DNA of 64,000 nt from Cristatella mucedo. Its lineage: Eukaryota; Bryozoa; Phylactolaemata; Cristatellidae. The stretch is taken from the NCBI GenBank assembly GCA_009760855.2, contig WPIO01000126.1, positions 430,001 through 494,000 on the forward strand, given 5' to 3'. Of this stretch, positions 43,434-54,589 are shown one piece after another. Within the stretch, counting starts at the first letter, position 1, and each line of letters begins with the position of its first letter. Both the position numbers and the translations under genes were made by a program. The notes under the pieces are model-generated. The model was not told the DNA's origin. It saw nothing but the letters and a program-made list of their open reading frames with translations, and searched no databases.

Positions 43434-43690
43434 CGTGCAACGCTGCTATATATAATCAGCAAAATTTCAGTTGTGCAAAAGCATTTTGTAGAGATGGAAG
43501 CTGTATAGCAGTTCAAATGTCTAGAAAGGCTACGGCCATTTTAGGCCCTAGCGCGAGAACAGGTAAGCAAACTGTGTGAAATTTGGTGGTTAAACTTGCA
43601 ACACCATCCAATATAATTTTGAATCAAAACCGCAGTTTTCTTACGCTTATGGTGGAAATGGCGGCTGCATCGCCATGGATGGCAGGTATT
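43434..43690. repeat. Satellite array, right part
   Basis: One to two monomers resume immediately after the hAT end: CAAAAGCATTTTGTAGAGAT, TAGGCCCTAGCGCGAGAA, then GGTTAAACTTGCAAC, AATCAAAACCGCAGTTTTC and GGCGGCTGCATCGCC. They align with the monomers at 39.6-40.5 kb. Confidence 0.7.
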
Positions 43691-43783
43691 CGCTGCCCGC
43701 GCTCTCTACTGCCACCAGTGCGGACGATGCGATGCAGGCTGGCACCGACCACCACCCAGACCGCAATCGCCGCCGTCACGTGA

Positions 43784-45110
43784 CAGGGCAAACTTCACGC
43801 GTACCAAATTTCAACCCCTAGCACGCCATCGCGGGTTGGCTCGATAGCCGGCGTTCCGTGCCGGGCAGCCCGCAATACAGCGTCCCAAAAAGAAGCACTC
43901 ATTCTCTAATACGGTGCGACACACTACTGACCACGAACAGTAACGGCGGCGTAAAACCCACACCGGCTAGCAGTCGCTCACCAGCGGTAAACATCCATGC
44001 CCGTAGCAGCACCTAGCCCTCATGGAAACGGTGGAAATGCTAAAGCAGCGAAGCTAGCGCAAAATATTTTCACGCAGAGAGGACAGACGGATGCGGTAAG
44101 AGTGTGAACCGAGACAGCGACGAGCAATGGAGGTGCGTCTATACAAAGCCGCCGGGGGCGTGGACAGCGCCACAGCAGCAATGGACTTTACATTCTAAAA
44201 GTCGTTCGGTATTATCGCCGGCATTGCTAGACCGAAGCTTTGAGACTGCTATTGAGCCTCCCTCACTCACCTGGCTAACAGGAGAAGGCACGACACACTG
44301 CAGCGTACCTCGCCACGGATCACCCACACTGCGCTGGATCGGCGGCTGCAACCTTGACCTTTGCCTGGACGTTACTGGGCAGCCGTCTCTGGGCAGGCTG
44401 CATGCGAGGCGTGCCTGCTCGACTCTCGTGATCGTTCCGATGCCCGCTGGCGGCTAGCATTGAAGGCAAGATAGCGAGCCAGATGATCCATGTCGCAGCT
44501 GTGACCGCCTTTGCCGCGTTCCCAGCTCTCATGCTACCGGCCAGAGGTCCTTAGCTGGTGCTCACGCAAAGCCGAGCGCAGCCCTTTTTTCTTTTATTTA
44601 TGGACGGTCGAGTGTGTGCAGTCGTGTTTTTGTGATCAGCAGCGTTTCATCTCAATTCATTCTGATGCTCTGCGTTGACTCCCCTCCGCCGTCGGCGATG
44701 TGGTTTACTCGCCGCCTATGCCCCCTGACTTCCCCGCGGGCGCGTACGCTCGCTCGCCTGCTTACTAAGCGTTTCCTTGCGAGCTTGCTCATCGTGTCGC
44801 ACTCATTTTCAGTTCATTCGTACTCAGCAACGATGTCGTCTTAGAGGCCATATCGTTGGTAGGCCAGCAGATTGTATGTGAACCCGGTGTAATCTCCAGT
44901 CTTTAACTGAGCTAGCCCGTCCCGATAACCAGTAGAAACAAGGGGTGCGCAACTAGTCCAATAGTTATTTTCGCTGTCTAAAGACTGTGAGGCTCATTTT
45001 AGCTGAATTATCTTATGAGCGCGACTGTCATACTTGCCTCGCGCAAGAATGAATAGGATATTTGCTCTCCTAAACCCTGCCATTGGGTCTTGGCCCAGAG
45101 GAAAGGGCCG
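43784..45110. other. No recognised gene; moderately GC-rich
   Basis: The ORFs at 44104-44457 and 44614-44844 lack family motifs or splice support. A CTTTTTTCTTTTATTTATGG tract lies near 44583-44602. Confidence 0.35.
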
Positions 45111-45114
45111 GGCA

Positions 45115-45262
45115 CTTACTTCGCTACCCAGTCGCGGTTCTAAGTCGTGCAGTAGGCCATGCAGTGTGCCAGTAGGATTATTGCCCACGTGCTAGCAGGG
45201 TGGTGGCCATTGAGGCTCCTTTATCGCTATGCAAGTAGGTCAGTTGAATCAGCCGACATATA
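45115..45262 (+). mobile_element. Diverged tRNA-derived SINE
   Basis: The head has GTCGCGGTTCTAAGTCGTGC in B-box position. The body shows GGTGGTGGCCATTGAGGCTC and CCTTTATCGCTATGCAAGTA, ending near GTTGAATCAGCCGA. Same order as the better copies. Confidence 0.5.
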
Positions 45263-45439
45263 CTTTACTTCACTGTATAATTAAGTCTCCGCAGTACTTT
45301 AATATAAAGGACGTGTCACCGTTGGTCATTCTGATATTCCACGGGGCTGTGGTGGCCCCATGAATTGAAAATCCAGCTGCAATTCGAGCTACATTAAGGA
45401 TTTAACAGTGCTGAGCTACACTGGCTCATGCAGCATGTC

Positions 45440-46190
45440 TTCCATAATACTAATAATAATAATAATAATACAAAATGTATATAGCATCCCAAGAGAACCA
45501 ATTCTCTTTTATGGCACCTTACCTGAAAAGAAAGCAGCGCGTCAATCTGTTAGTCGTAACATGAGAAATTTCAGAACTTTTGGCATACAAAGGGCATTTC
45601 ATTTGGACAGAGCAAAGGCTGTGAAGAGCATTAGGCTTGTAGCTTCTTTTTGAATTTCATCAAATCAAGAGATGACATTTATGTCAGCCGGTTGTGAGTT
45701 CCAAGCGTTGGGAGCATATAATTGAAGGGATCAAGTCTCCAAGGGATTTGAAGTTCGTTAGAGGCTCGAACAAGCGACCAGAGCCAGAAGAATGTGCGGT
45801 GCGATGATAGTCCTAATTTAAATAAGTAGGCTGGAGCAAGAGAATGGAGGTACCTAAAGATGAGTGATATGATATTGAACTCGATACACTGCTTGACAGG
45901 AAGCTAGTGCAGCGGGGTGAGAAGTGATGCAATGTGGAATTTGTGACGTTTATGTCAGATAAGCCTAGCTGCCGAGTTTTATACTAACTCTAAGCATTGT
46001 GTTGCGCAGGCATGCAGACCTGTAAGTATAGAGTTACGTAAGTCTAGTCAGAATAGTATGAATGCATGGATCAGCTTGACTGTGGTGTACTTATCTAAGC
46101 AAGCCCGGATTCTTGCAATGCGTTAAAGTAGGAAGACCTGGGTGCGGAGGACCTGAGAGGGTCATCTAGTGAAAAGCTGCAAGATGAACT
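45440..46190 (-). mobile_element. LINE family A, decayed 3' half
   Basis: It begins with the reversed tail (AATAATAATAATAATAC) and a diverged hairpin. It runs back through a reversed SS-A-NAWNSQP-like block, the HWLP block (CACTAGCTTCCTGTCAAGCA on the minus strand, near 45890-45912) and the KIRACLDK region (near 46095-46120). Stops throughout. Confidence 0.75.
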
Positions 46191-46194
46191 CCAC

Positions 46195-47010
46195 ATTTTT
46201 AGCATGTATGCCTCTCATGCAATGAGAGTCGACAGTCGCATCATTGCATGATAAGCTATCATCATTTGCAGTATACCATAGTCTGATTTATCATGCCTGC
46301 TTATATTTATCTGATTTATTGTGCCTGCTTAGGCATTCAACCACACCAAAGTAATGCAAGCCAATCAATGCTGGCACAGAAAGTGCTATTGGGCAACCTG
46401 CTGACTTTTAGTTCCCTGCTGTGCCATTAAAGTACTGCTGGGGGCTCTAGGTAGGTAAATCAGGCTGCAGGGAGCGTGGGAGACAATGCTCCATTTGGAG
46501 CTTCTGGCAACTCACTCTCGTAGATGTAAATAGAGAGGCTCCCTGTCTCTTCCTCATCCCTCCTCCGCTGCACAGAGCTGCTATAAATTGCTAGCATCGT
46601 GCAACTTAGCAGCACTTGCATAATGGCATTCATAAGAGCATTAGCGACTTTTGCTCCATCTTGCAGCAGATAAAAAGAATTGCCAGGTGCACGACTCGAC
46701 CTCACGACCTCAGTTGTTCATTGCAAGTACCTTATCGCCGGTTTATTAGCTTTATCTTTCAAGCACTGGAGATTGTTACTATGCAGATGTCGTCAAGGCA
46801 GGCAGATTGAACATCGAGTGCTGTGGCCAGGTCAGCATGCTGGAAGCACAAGCAAAGCACTCGTGTACTTTTTAGAGCTCCCACGTGATGGAATCACGTG
46901 GGGCCGCTAGCAAGGCTCTAGATATTTCAGGTATTTAACGGTCATGCATTAGCTAAGAACTTTGCATGGACAGCTTGAGAAGCTATATTGCTCTGGCCGT
47001 GATGTACAGA
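46195..47010. other. No recognised gene
   Basis: Upstream of the MFSD5-like gene and its SINE cluster. I see no promoter motif I can defend. Confidence 0.35.
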
Positions 47011-47014
47011 TTTA

Positions 47015-47365
47015 AGTAAAGGTTGGCCGATTCTCAACAATCTCATTCATATAGCAGCAGGAGACCTTAGCAGCTACCCCTCCCCACTTTGCCGAGAAGT
47101 TAAGGAGCTCGCATTTCACGACCCTGGTCGTGGGTTCGAGACCTGTAGTGGGCGATCCCCTATCGTCCATTGCACGCAACGGTGATACCTGTGAAGGCTC
47201 TTCTGCCCACCCCTATATAAATGAGGTTGTTAAAGCAGCTTATTAGTAAACAAATCACTCCCTCTTTCCTCTGCTTGGCGCAAACACGAAAGGATTGCCT
47301 GCTGCCTGTCTCGAACCCACAACCGGGTCATGAAGTGAACCTTACTACTGGGCCAAGACCAGGGT
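47015..47365. mobile_element. Cluster of three partial SINEs (minus, plus, minus)
   Basis: A reversed SINE end (about 47020-47080) is followed by a plus-strand copy (about 47085-47245: GGTCGTGGGTTCGAGACCTG, GGCTCTTCTGCCCACCCCTA, GTTGTTAAAGCAGC). A reversed tRNA-like head follows (47245-47365, TCTCGAACCCACAACCGGGT). The plus copy is clear, the reversed ones are diverged. The cluster lies about 360 bp upstream of the MFSD5-like start codon. Confidence 0.55.
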
Positions 47366-47722
47366 CCGTCCGAAAAGAAAGAAAATATCTGCAGAGTCAG
47401 CAGCCGGTCGTTTGTTGAGCTGCAGAGGAGCCTCGGTGGCTTCTTACCGGTGTGCAGCGGGCCATAAAGAACTGCCTGCTTCATGCTTCACGAGCCTGGA
47501 AGCCCTGTCGTGCACTAACAGGGAGCACCTTATCCAATCGATAGGTGGAGGGGCCGTGCTGCTCGTTGCCCTGCCCACCCACTCGTCGGCCGCCGTGCGC
47601 TGCTGCGGGCAAAACCTCGAAGTCGGGTGCCGACGACGAGGCTTTGCTCCCGTCGTCGGCGGCGGCCGCAGCAGCTTAGCGAGACACGCTTGAGCCGCTG
47701 CTGCCGCCGCCTTCACACACAG

Positions 47723-49162
47723 ATGCAGGTCGTCGCGTCGGCCGCGCTCTGGTTCCTCATCAAAGTCAACCTGGGACTGCGCTACTTGATCAGGCGGCAG
47801 CGCAAGGAGACCGACGTCGGCACGAACCCAAGCTTCGTCACCTTCCAGCGCCAGTACCTCGTGCCTCACCTGATCGCCCTGTTCGCCGACTGGCTGCAAG
47901 CGCCCTACCTGTACGAGCTGTACAGCTCCTACGGCTTCGAGAAGGAGCAGATCGCCGCCCTGTACGCATGCGGTCTCGCCTCGGCCCTGCTGCTCTCCGC
48001 CGTCGGCCTCCCGAGCGTCGCCCAAAACGTCGGCCGCAAGAGCGTGTGCATGGCGGCAGCCTCTACCTACGCCGTCGCCTCGCTGCTGACGTGCGCATCG
48101 AGAAACTATGGCATACTGCTCATCGGGCGCATCCTGAGCGGCGCCTCGGCGACGGCCCTGTTCGACTCGTTCGAGTCGTGGTACTCGCACGAGCACGTCG
48201 AGGTGCACGACTTTCCGCGCGAGTGGCTGCCGCTCACGTTTGCGTCGGCCGCCTACTGGAGCGGCACGATCGCAGCCGTGGCTGGCGGCGTCGCCTACGG
48301 CCTCGCCGAGCTCTTCGGCTGGGGCCCGATCGCGCCGTTCGTGCTGGCCGCGCCGGTCTTCCTCGTCGCCGCGGCGACCGTCGGTGCGACGTGGAACGAC
48401 AACTACGGCCGCCAGCAGGCCGCCGCCACGGCTCGTGGCAGTGGCGGCGGCGGCCTGTGCGGCTGCTTCGGCAGCAAGGCCTGCGTGGACAGCCTGCGCG
48501 AGATCGGCGACAGCAGGCGGCTGCTGCTGCTCGGCATCATCCAGTCGCTCTTCGAGAGCGTCGTCTACGTGTTCGTCTTCCTATGGACGCCGGTGCTCAG
48601 CGGCGGCTCGTCGCCGCTGCCTCTGGGCATCGTCTTTGCGGCGTTCATGGTGTGCACCATGATCGGCGCGTCCTTGGCCGAGCTCGCCGAGGCGCGCTCG
48701 TCTGCCTCGCCCAGCTTCGTCCTCGCGATGGCCGTCGGCGGTGCCCTGGTCGCCGGCATCGTGTGTGCCCTGTTCTCGGACGTAGGCGGCGGCGGCGCCC
48801 GCACTGCGGGCAGTGTGGGCGCCTGCTTCTTCGCGTACCTTGTGTACGAGTGCTGCACGGGCGCCTACTTCAGCGTCATGGGCCGGCTTCGCCAGCAGGT
48901 CACTCCTGCCGCGAAGCCGGCCGCTGTCGCTGCCCTCGCGTGGTTTCGTCTGCCGATGAATCTCATCGCCTGCGTCCTGCTCATGCTCATGCACGACGGC
49001 AGCTTTCACAACGGCAATCGGCTCATATTCACCATCTGCAGCTGTCTGCTGCTAGCTGCCTTGCTGTGCGTCGTCAGCTACCTGTCCCTGGAGAAAGCCA
49101 ACAAGCCGACCGCAGCAGCAGCTGCTGCTGCTGCATCATCGATCGACCAGCTGCCCAAGTGA
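47723..49162 (+). CDS. MFSD5: MFSD5-like major facilitator transporter (molybdate-anion transporter family), intronless
   Basis: A single 479-residue frame, slightly longer than human MFSD5 (450). The first ATG in frame is at 47723. The frame is open farther upstream (a GTG at 47627), but no earlier ATG exists. Family blocks: NPSFVTFQRQYLVPHLIALF (about 36-55), ADWLQAPYLYELY (about 55-67), CGLAS, VGRKSVCMAAASTYAV (about 102-117), ALFDSFESWYSHEHVEVHDF (about 147-166), LLLGIIQSLFESVVYVFVFL with WTPVLSG (about 269-295), and AWFRLPMNLIACVLLMLMH. About 12 hydrophobic helices are expected; the protein acts in a membrane. A Ser/Gly-rich insert (RGSGGGGLCGCFG) lies in the central loop, and an Ala run near the C-terminus is encoded by a GCA/GCT repeat. 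The coding region is much richer in GC than its surroundings. MFSD5 is associated with molybdate uptake; the substrate here is inferred from family only. Confidence 0.95.
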   Translation: MQVVASAALWFLIKVNLGLRYLIRRQRKETDVGTNPSFVTFQRQYLVPHLIALFADWLQAPYLYELYSSYGFEKEQIAALYACGLASALLLSAVGLPSVAQNVGRKSVCMAAASTYAVASLLTCASRNYGILLIGRILSGASATALFDSFESWYSHEHVEVHDFPREWLPLTFASAAYWSGTIAAVAGGVAYGLAELFGWGPIAPFVLAAPVFLVAAATVGATWNDNYGRQQAAATARGSGGGGLCGCFGSKACVDSLREIGDSRRLLLLGIIQSLFESVVYVFVFLWTPVLSGGSSPLPLGIVFAAFMVCTMIGASLAELAEARSSASPSFVLAMAVGGALVAGIVCALFSDVGGGGARTAGSVGACFFAYLVYECCTGAYFSVMGRLRQQVTPAAKPAAVAALAWFRLPMNLIACVLLMLMHDGSFHNGNRLIFTICSCLLLAALLCVVSYLSLEKANKPTAAAAAAAASSIDQLPK

Positions 49163-49259
49163 CTGCAGTCGCCTGATATCCGAGCGAGCCACAGAGGACA
49201 ATGTCACTGCTGTGCGGCAGTTTGTCGTAGCTGTCGTAACTTTTCTCAGCCGACATTCC

Positions 49260-49265
49260 ATTAAA
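49260..49265 (+). terminator. Polyadenylation signal ATTAAA
   Basis: The common variant ATTAAA lies 98 bases after the stop codon of the MFSD5-like gene, giving a short 3' untranslated region. Confidence 0.6.
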
Positions 49266-49417
49266 GCTGGCCTTACGTTATGAAGGCCTGCCACGTCAGA
49301 AAGAAAGTGAAGAAAGCCGTCAAGAAAGGCGTTCTATTCAAAAGCAACGTGTTGCTACCTTTGGTGGCTGTTTATGCCGTTCGGGCGCCAAATGTGACGC
49401 CAAAGGCTCGGCAGAGT

Positions 49418-49675
49418 GGGCTTAACCTGCCGCTTACCTAGCGGCTTAACCTACCGCTTACCTAGCGGCTTAACCTACCGCTTACCTAGCGGCTTAACCT
49501 GCCGCTTACCTAGCGGCTTAACCTGCCGCTTACCTAGCGGCTTAACCTACCGCTTACCTAGCTGCGTAACCTGCCGCTTACCTAGCGGCTTAACCTACCG
49601 CTTACCTAGCGGCTTAACCTACCGCTTACCTAGCGGCTTAACCTACCGCTTACCTAGCTGCGTAACCTGCCGCCC
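49418..49675. repeat. 24-bp minisatellite, about 10.7 units
   Basis: Unit starts near 49418 and every 24 bp to 49658. The common unit starts CGGCTTAACCTACCGC and ends TTACCTAG. Units 7 and 11 share a CTGCGTAACCTG variant, so a four-unit block seems to have been copied. One frame is open across the array and encodes GLTYRLPS repeats. It lies just past the 3' end of the MFSD5-like gene. Confidence 0.97.
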
Positions 49676-49679
49676 AATG

Positions 49680-52275
49680 CCGTTCGGTGTGCCTCTATGC
49701 GAAATAAGCAGGCCACAGCCACGAAACGAGCGTTTCTGCCGCTTACCTACTTATCGTTACTAAAGGGGGTCTTGAGCCCGCGGCGTGAATTGGAAAGCAT
49801 TGCAAAGCGAGACACACAGATTGGGGATTTTACTGAGCTTTATTCTCAAGCGAACAAAGTCGCTTCGCGTCTAGCTCAGTTTTATCTCCACAGCACAGCA
49901 GCGTGGGTCCCGATATTATATTTATATACTAGGAATGTTCGCGTATTTTTCTTGTCTGTTTTGTCCGTTCACTGATTGATTCGTGCTTCGTTATACTGAG
50001 CCCACCATTAAAGTCGTGCACCTGTCGTCTTTGCACATATTCCGACCCAAAGCTAGCAATAGGTAATAAACGGCTATAGATTCGGCAAATATGTTGCTAT
50101 AAATGTATCTCAAACGCTCGTTTCAGTCTTACATCTCGAAAGTGGACGATTCAGACGTCAGCCTTGACTGTCGAAGATGGGCTTGAACCAAGTTGTATAG
50201 AAGCTTCACATCTTTCTGACATCAATATGCTGCACTCAGTTTTGCTTTGAATAGGCTCAGCTGACGATGGTCTCTTGGCGATTTCAGACGTCAAGAGAGG
50301 CTTGCCTGCTTCACTCTTTATCCTATGCTTTCGAGTGCTTTGCATTTGCTCTTGGCATTATATTGACAAAATTCTGCCTAGTTCGCTGTGGGAGCAAAGC
50401 CATGGGCATTTGTTTCATCTGATGACTCAGAGGACGGTGTCATTTCGGCTGCTACCATGCCTAGCTCTCGTTTGTTCCGCATCATTGCGACGCTTCTCCA
50501 TCGTCTCTCTGTTGCAGAGCGTTCGCCTAATCTAATTTGAGAGTGGCGAAAAGGGCAGGTGAGCACTGGCTGTGACCTCTTGAACCTGTGAGACGAATAC
50601 TCAGGCCGTCACTCTCTGGACACAAGAACACAGGGCGCGAAAGTACACGACAATATGTTGTCCGTAACGATGACGGCAGTCAGTATAATCTGGGCCGTCT
50701 TTAGCATAAAGGCCTTAAAGGTGTACCCAGGCTGGGTTCGGTTGGCTGGGACCAGGCGGCTGTAATGGGGTCACAGGCTAGGCCGGGGTCGGACCTATGC
50801 ATTGCCGGATGTGTGGTGACGAGAGGTTACCGGGACTCTTGGGTACGAGACGTTGGCCAAGTAAGTCGTGGTGTTGGAGGCTCCCGGTCTCGCCGAGTTA
50901 TGCACCTGGATTCGTGCAGGCGTGCTCCGGCGATGCTGCCACGCACGCAAGGGATCGAGTACCCAAGGCCCGAGCGGAGCTGGATAGCTCGCTCGTTGTT
51001 GACTTGTATATTCCGCGTTCCCCGTGTAGCGTGTTCGTAACCCCCCGCCCGTGTGTTGGCGTCTTTCGGTGAAAGCTTACGACTGAGGTAGTTGTCGACT
51101 CGGACTAGCCAAGCAGTTACTCAGCCAGCCGGGTTTTGGACGGCGTACGCTCGTACTGTTGGATTCGGAGTCGGTACAACGACAGGACTACAGAAGCCGA
51201 CTGACCCAAACTAACACGTTTGTTCGGGCTTGCTGCGTCGTCTGACGCCCCCATAGTGTACTATGTATAGGACCCTCCCTGCAGACTTGTTTAGTTCCCC
51301 TGTTGTTGTTGGCGCATGCGTTATTACAAAGAGGTTTACCCTGACTGCCGCTCGTCTTACCCTAGCTCGGCGGCATGGCGAGCGGCAGCGTGGCCGGAGT
51401 ATGGCGGGGTTTGGCGGGAATTAGCCTCTGACCCCTGGAACTCGGTTACAAAGGTATATCTCGAGCTTCCCCTACCTCGGGCCGGCGCTCCATCGCCCAC
51501 TAGCTTAAGAACTTTTGCCTGAACAGGACCTTATGTACTTTTCCCTGTCAAAGGACGCAGCGATAAATGGACGTCGACAGGCGATGTATAGACAGATAAG
51601 GATAGTTGCCCAAATCAAAGACCATGATTAAGTGCCTGCATAATTCAGTGGCTGAATATCAGACCACAGAACCAATCCAGAAGAGGCTTCGGGTTCGTCA
51701 CACTTTTCGGCCCAAAATAATAAGCCACTCCAAACAAGGCAAAAGATTCAGTACTTCTAGGGCAAAGGAAAGCAATCTTGCGTACACCTACTACTCCAAA
51801 GTCGTGATCGATAGGCGTACGCTCATACCTGTTCAGCCCGTATTCATCGGTACGGCATTGAAGTAAAGACCTCGCCATATATGGTAAAGAAGCCAGTTCG
51901 TGGTAGCGTTTAAAAGCCACCGTGTGCCCCCCCCCGACATTTCCTGTATAGGGTTTCAGGGTTAAGGGTGCATGTACCTATACGCTACTATTATGCGTTG
52001 TGCGGGAGTACTGTGATCTTATGCACCTTTTAAAAGCTCGTTTTACGTGATTGATCCGATTGACCTATCAATAGTTCATTGAGCAAAACATCTAAGTACA
52101 GTTTTTGTGATTAGACTACTCAAATGGACTGTGTAATGCAAGACCAACCAGCGAATTTGTCATCCGGAATTAACAAAACGTGCAAATATACAGGGTTGAT
52201 TTTATTTCAATAGAATGTGAACTTCATTTTATGATATATATATATATCTGTATTTTTAGTTATACATCCATCAAC
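49680..52275. other. No supported gene
   Basis: ORFs here (up to 92 codons) show no family signal. 50700-51100 is GC-rich and 51980-52250 AT-rich, with a short TA run at 52228-52246. A stray copy of the minisatellite motif (CTGCCGCTTACCTAC) lies near 49737. Confidence 0.35.
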
Positions 52276-52281
52276 ATAGGG

Positions 52282-52475
52282 TGACTGTCCCACGGTGAGG
52301 GGGTCAATGTCTGTGGATGAAATATCCTAGGGTCTACCAGGGGGAATGTTCGGAGGGGGAATGTTCGGGAGAGAGAGAAATAAAGTAGGGTCTCATTTAC
52401 CGCTCACGCCCGCGCTATGTCTCCGTGAGACTCCACTAGAACTGCTGCTACCGCCGGAGTCACTAAAATACGACA
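52282..52475 (+). mobile_element. Partial solo LTR
   Basis: It shares with the 54.6 kb insertion an AATAAA (52379), GTCTCATTTACCGCTCACGC, TGAGACTCCACTAG and a CTGCTGC/CCGGAG end block. It may begin TGACTGTCCC and end AAAATACGACA, but no target duplication was found. Confidence 0.5.
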
Positions 52476-52499
52476 GAGCCTTACCGGCTATCGCCACCG

Positions 52500-53090
52500 C
52501 TTACGGTGGGCCATTAAGGATAGACCGCTGCAGGATAACAGAGGACAGCTGTGTTCCGGAAGGGCACGCGCTCGGCACTGGTCCGGCGCTCGTCTGTCGC
52601 GGCGGCACAGGGCCGATCTCAGGGCCGGTCAGAGAGCTCCAGACTCCAAGAGAGGGGAGCCGGATGGGAGTGTCCCTGGTGGGAGTGTCCGGATGGGAGT
52701 GTCCCGGGTGAGAGGCGCAGCTTCGGCTTCCGAGCTTTCTCCGCGGCTTCTGAGTAGATCTATTCGGCACGGGCTAAAGGAACTGCCGCAACGTTTACCT
52801 TTTAAATTAAGCTTTTCGGCCAGCTAAGCAGGGTTGACTAATCTGTTCTCAAAGTTGCGATTCGCCAAAGAACCTCAGCGCTCAGCACGCGACTCACGAA
52901 AGGCCGGGTGCCGCGTATCCGAAAAATTAGCAACTTTCCCCTCGGGATGCTTGAGCCCCATATTTAAGTCCGAACAGCTAAAGGCTTTGTGGACTACTTG
53001 GGGGGTCTATTTATAAAACGCAGAGAATCATGCGTGTACTGCCAGAAAGTAATAATAATTGTTATTATTCTCGTATCGTAGCATACCTCT
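52500..53090. other. No supported gene
   Basis: ORFs at 52501-52770 lack motifs. The segment TGGGAGTGTCC is repeated three times at about 52666-52703. Confidence 0.35.
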
Positions 53091-53104
53091 TGCTAAAGAA
53101 GATA

Positions 53105-53262
53105 CTGGTAAAGCTCAGTGGTAAAAGTGCTCGCCCCGACCAAGACCGAGTTGGATGTATTTGCTGACCGAGGTCGTGAGCTCGATCCCTATGGTATATG
53201 TGAAGCACACGAATAGAGATTGAGTTCTCTCGTAGGGCACTGTACAAAGGAGTTATATTTTT
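53105..53262 (+). mobile_element. SINE with tRNA-like head and LINE family A tail
   Basis: The head holds an A-box-like AGCTCAGTGGTAAAAG (about 53113-53128) and a B-box-like GAGCTCGATCCC (about 53180-53191). Right after it comes a LINE family A-like 3' end: TATGTGAAGCACACG, AGAGATTGAGTTCTCT, AGGGCACTGTACAAA. The head differs from the other SINE family in this window. A tRNA head joined to a LINE 3' end is the standard plan of a SINE mobilised by that LINE. Confidence 0.65.
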
Positions 53263-53419
53263 CTTATCTTTAAAACCATCGGCTTCTCTCCCAACCTTTT
53301 TGAGTTGCTCGTTCGCTGTAGAGGTAACAAATTTTGCTATGTGTATGTCGAGCTACGAGGAGAACATAGTTATGGGTCACGTGGCGTCACTTTCGCAGGC
53401 TTTCGTTTATATAGTAATA

Positions 53420-54575
53420 AAGATGATCATAATAATACGCTTGCATAGCGCGTCAGAGAGCTTAATCTCTTACAAGGCGCTTTAAAAACTCTGTCAAGGA
53501 AGCATGATCAAATGACTGGTGGTAGCATCGACATGTCAACAAGCATGACATTGTTAGAAGTGACATGCACAGTGTTAACATGAACAATACGGTTATTGGT
53601 AGTATGCACAGTGTCAGCATGCATAAAGGACGAATCACAAGGACCCACTAAATGCTGTGTTAAGCATATGCGTTTTATCGTCTTTTTTAAATGTAATCAA
53701 GTCAGGGTATGTCTTGATATCACTGGAGTGAGTTTCTGGGTTTGAGAGCCTACGAACTAAATGCAGTGTCCAACGGACTTGAGGTTCGTACGAAGTGTAG
53801 TTTAACGATTCGAGTAAGAAAATCGGGATACGATGCCTAGCTTGATGGGGAGAGTAGTTTTGATAGGTAGGCTGCAGCGAGAGAATGGAGGAACCTAAAA
53901 GTGAGTGACAGAACCTTGAAGTCGAAATGCTGCTTGATTGGGAGCCAGTGCAGGATGACCTGAACAAGTGTGGTGTGGTAACTGCAAACCTCACAATAGA
54001 CAAGCCTGGTTGCCGAGTTTTGCACCAACTACAAGCGCCTAGTTAGATAGGTCGGCAGCAAGCAGTGAGTTACAGAAGTTGAGACGGAATGTTGCAAATT
54101 CATGAGCCAATTTTGGTGTAGCATCCCTGTCTAAACAAGTTCAAATGTTAGAATGTCATGTAGTTGAAAGTAAGTAGACTTGACTGCTGACATGGTTGTC
54201 TAGTGAAAGGTCACTTCGGAACAGCACACCTAAATTTCGTACTGGTAAACCAGTAGATTGGCTGGCAGTGCCGATTTTAAGTGGTAAGCTTTTTAATTTC
54301 TGAGTCGCATCTCGTTTACCTATAACACGTAAGTTGGTTTCATCGTAATTTAATTTGAGAAAGTTTGCTGACATTCATTAGCGGATGGCAGCAATACGTG
54401 CAGCAAGGGAGCTAAGAGAAGCGTGCTAGAAGACTGGGAGGGATAAAAGCATATGTATGACTCAGTGTCATCTGCATAGAAGTGAAAGCTCACATTGTGC
54501 TTGGCAATCACATCGGCAAGAGGGGGGTATAGATTGTGAAAAGAAGCTTATTAAGCCCAGAGCCCTGATGTATCC
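53420..54575 (-). mobile_element. LINE family A, 5'-truncated decayed copy
   Basis: From the reversed tail and hairpin (53420-53487) it runs back through LTFRFLHSLAAAYLSKLL and VILHWLPIKQHFDFKVLSLT (about 53840-53990), SRLD-like and LDNHVSS blocks (about 54160-54220) and MSANFLKLNYDETNLRVIGK (54374). It ends at the FH-YADDTE-like block and the Q-SGL start near 54560. Frameshifts and stops. Confidence 0.85.
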
Positions 54576-54589
54576 AAAGTTACCTCACA

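Noticed and set aside
47627-47722. Upstream start of the MFSD5-like protein
   Set aside because: The extension starts with GTG and is Arg-rich, unlike the family N-terminus. The first ATG is at 47723.
47444-48208. A 254-codon minus-strand ORF and a 402-codon plus-strand ORF (47968-49176) overlapping the MFSD5-like gene
   Set aside because: They are shadow frames of a GC-rich coding region, with Arg/Ala/Asp-rich composition and no family signal. The MFSD5 frame explains the region.
49418-49675. Telomere-like or CRISPR-like array
   Set aside because: The 24-bp units have no spacers and are not a telomeric repeat. It is a tandem minisatellite.
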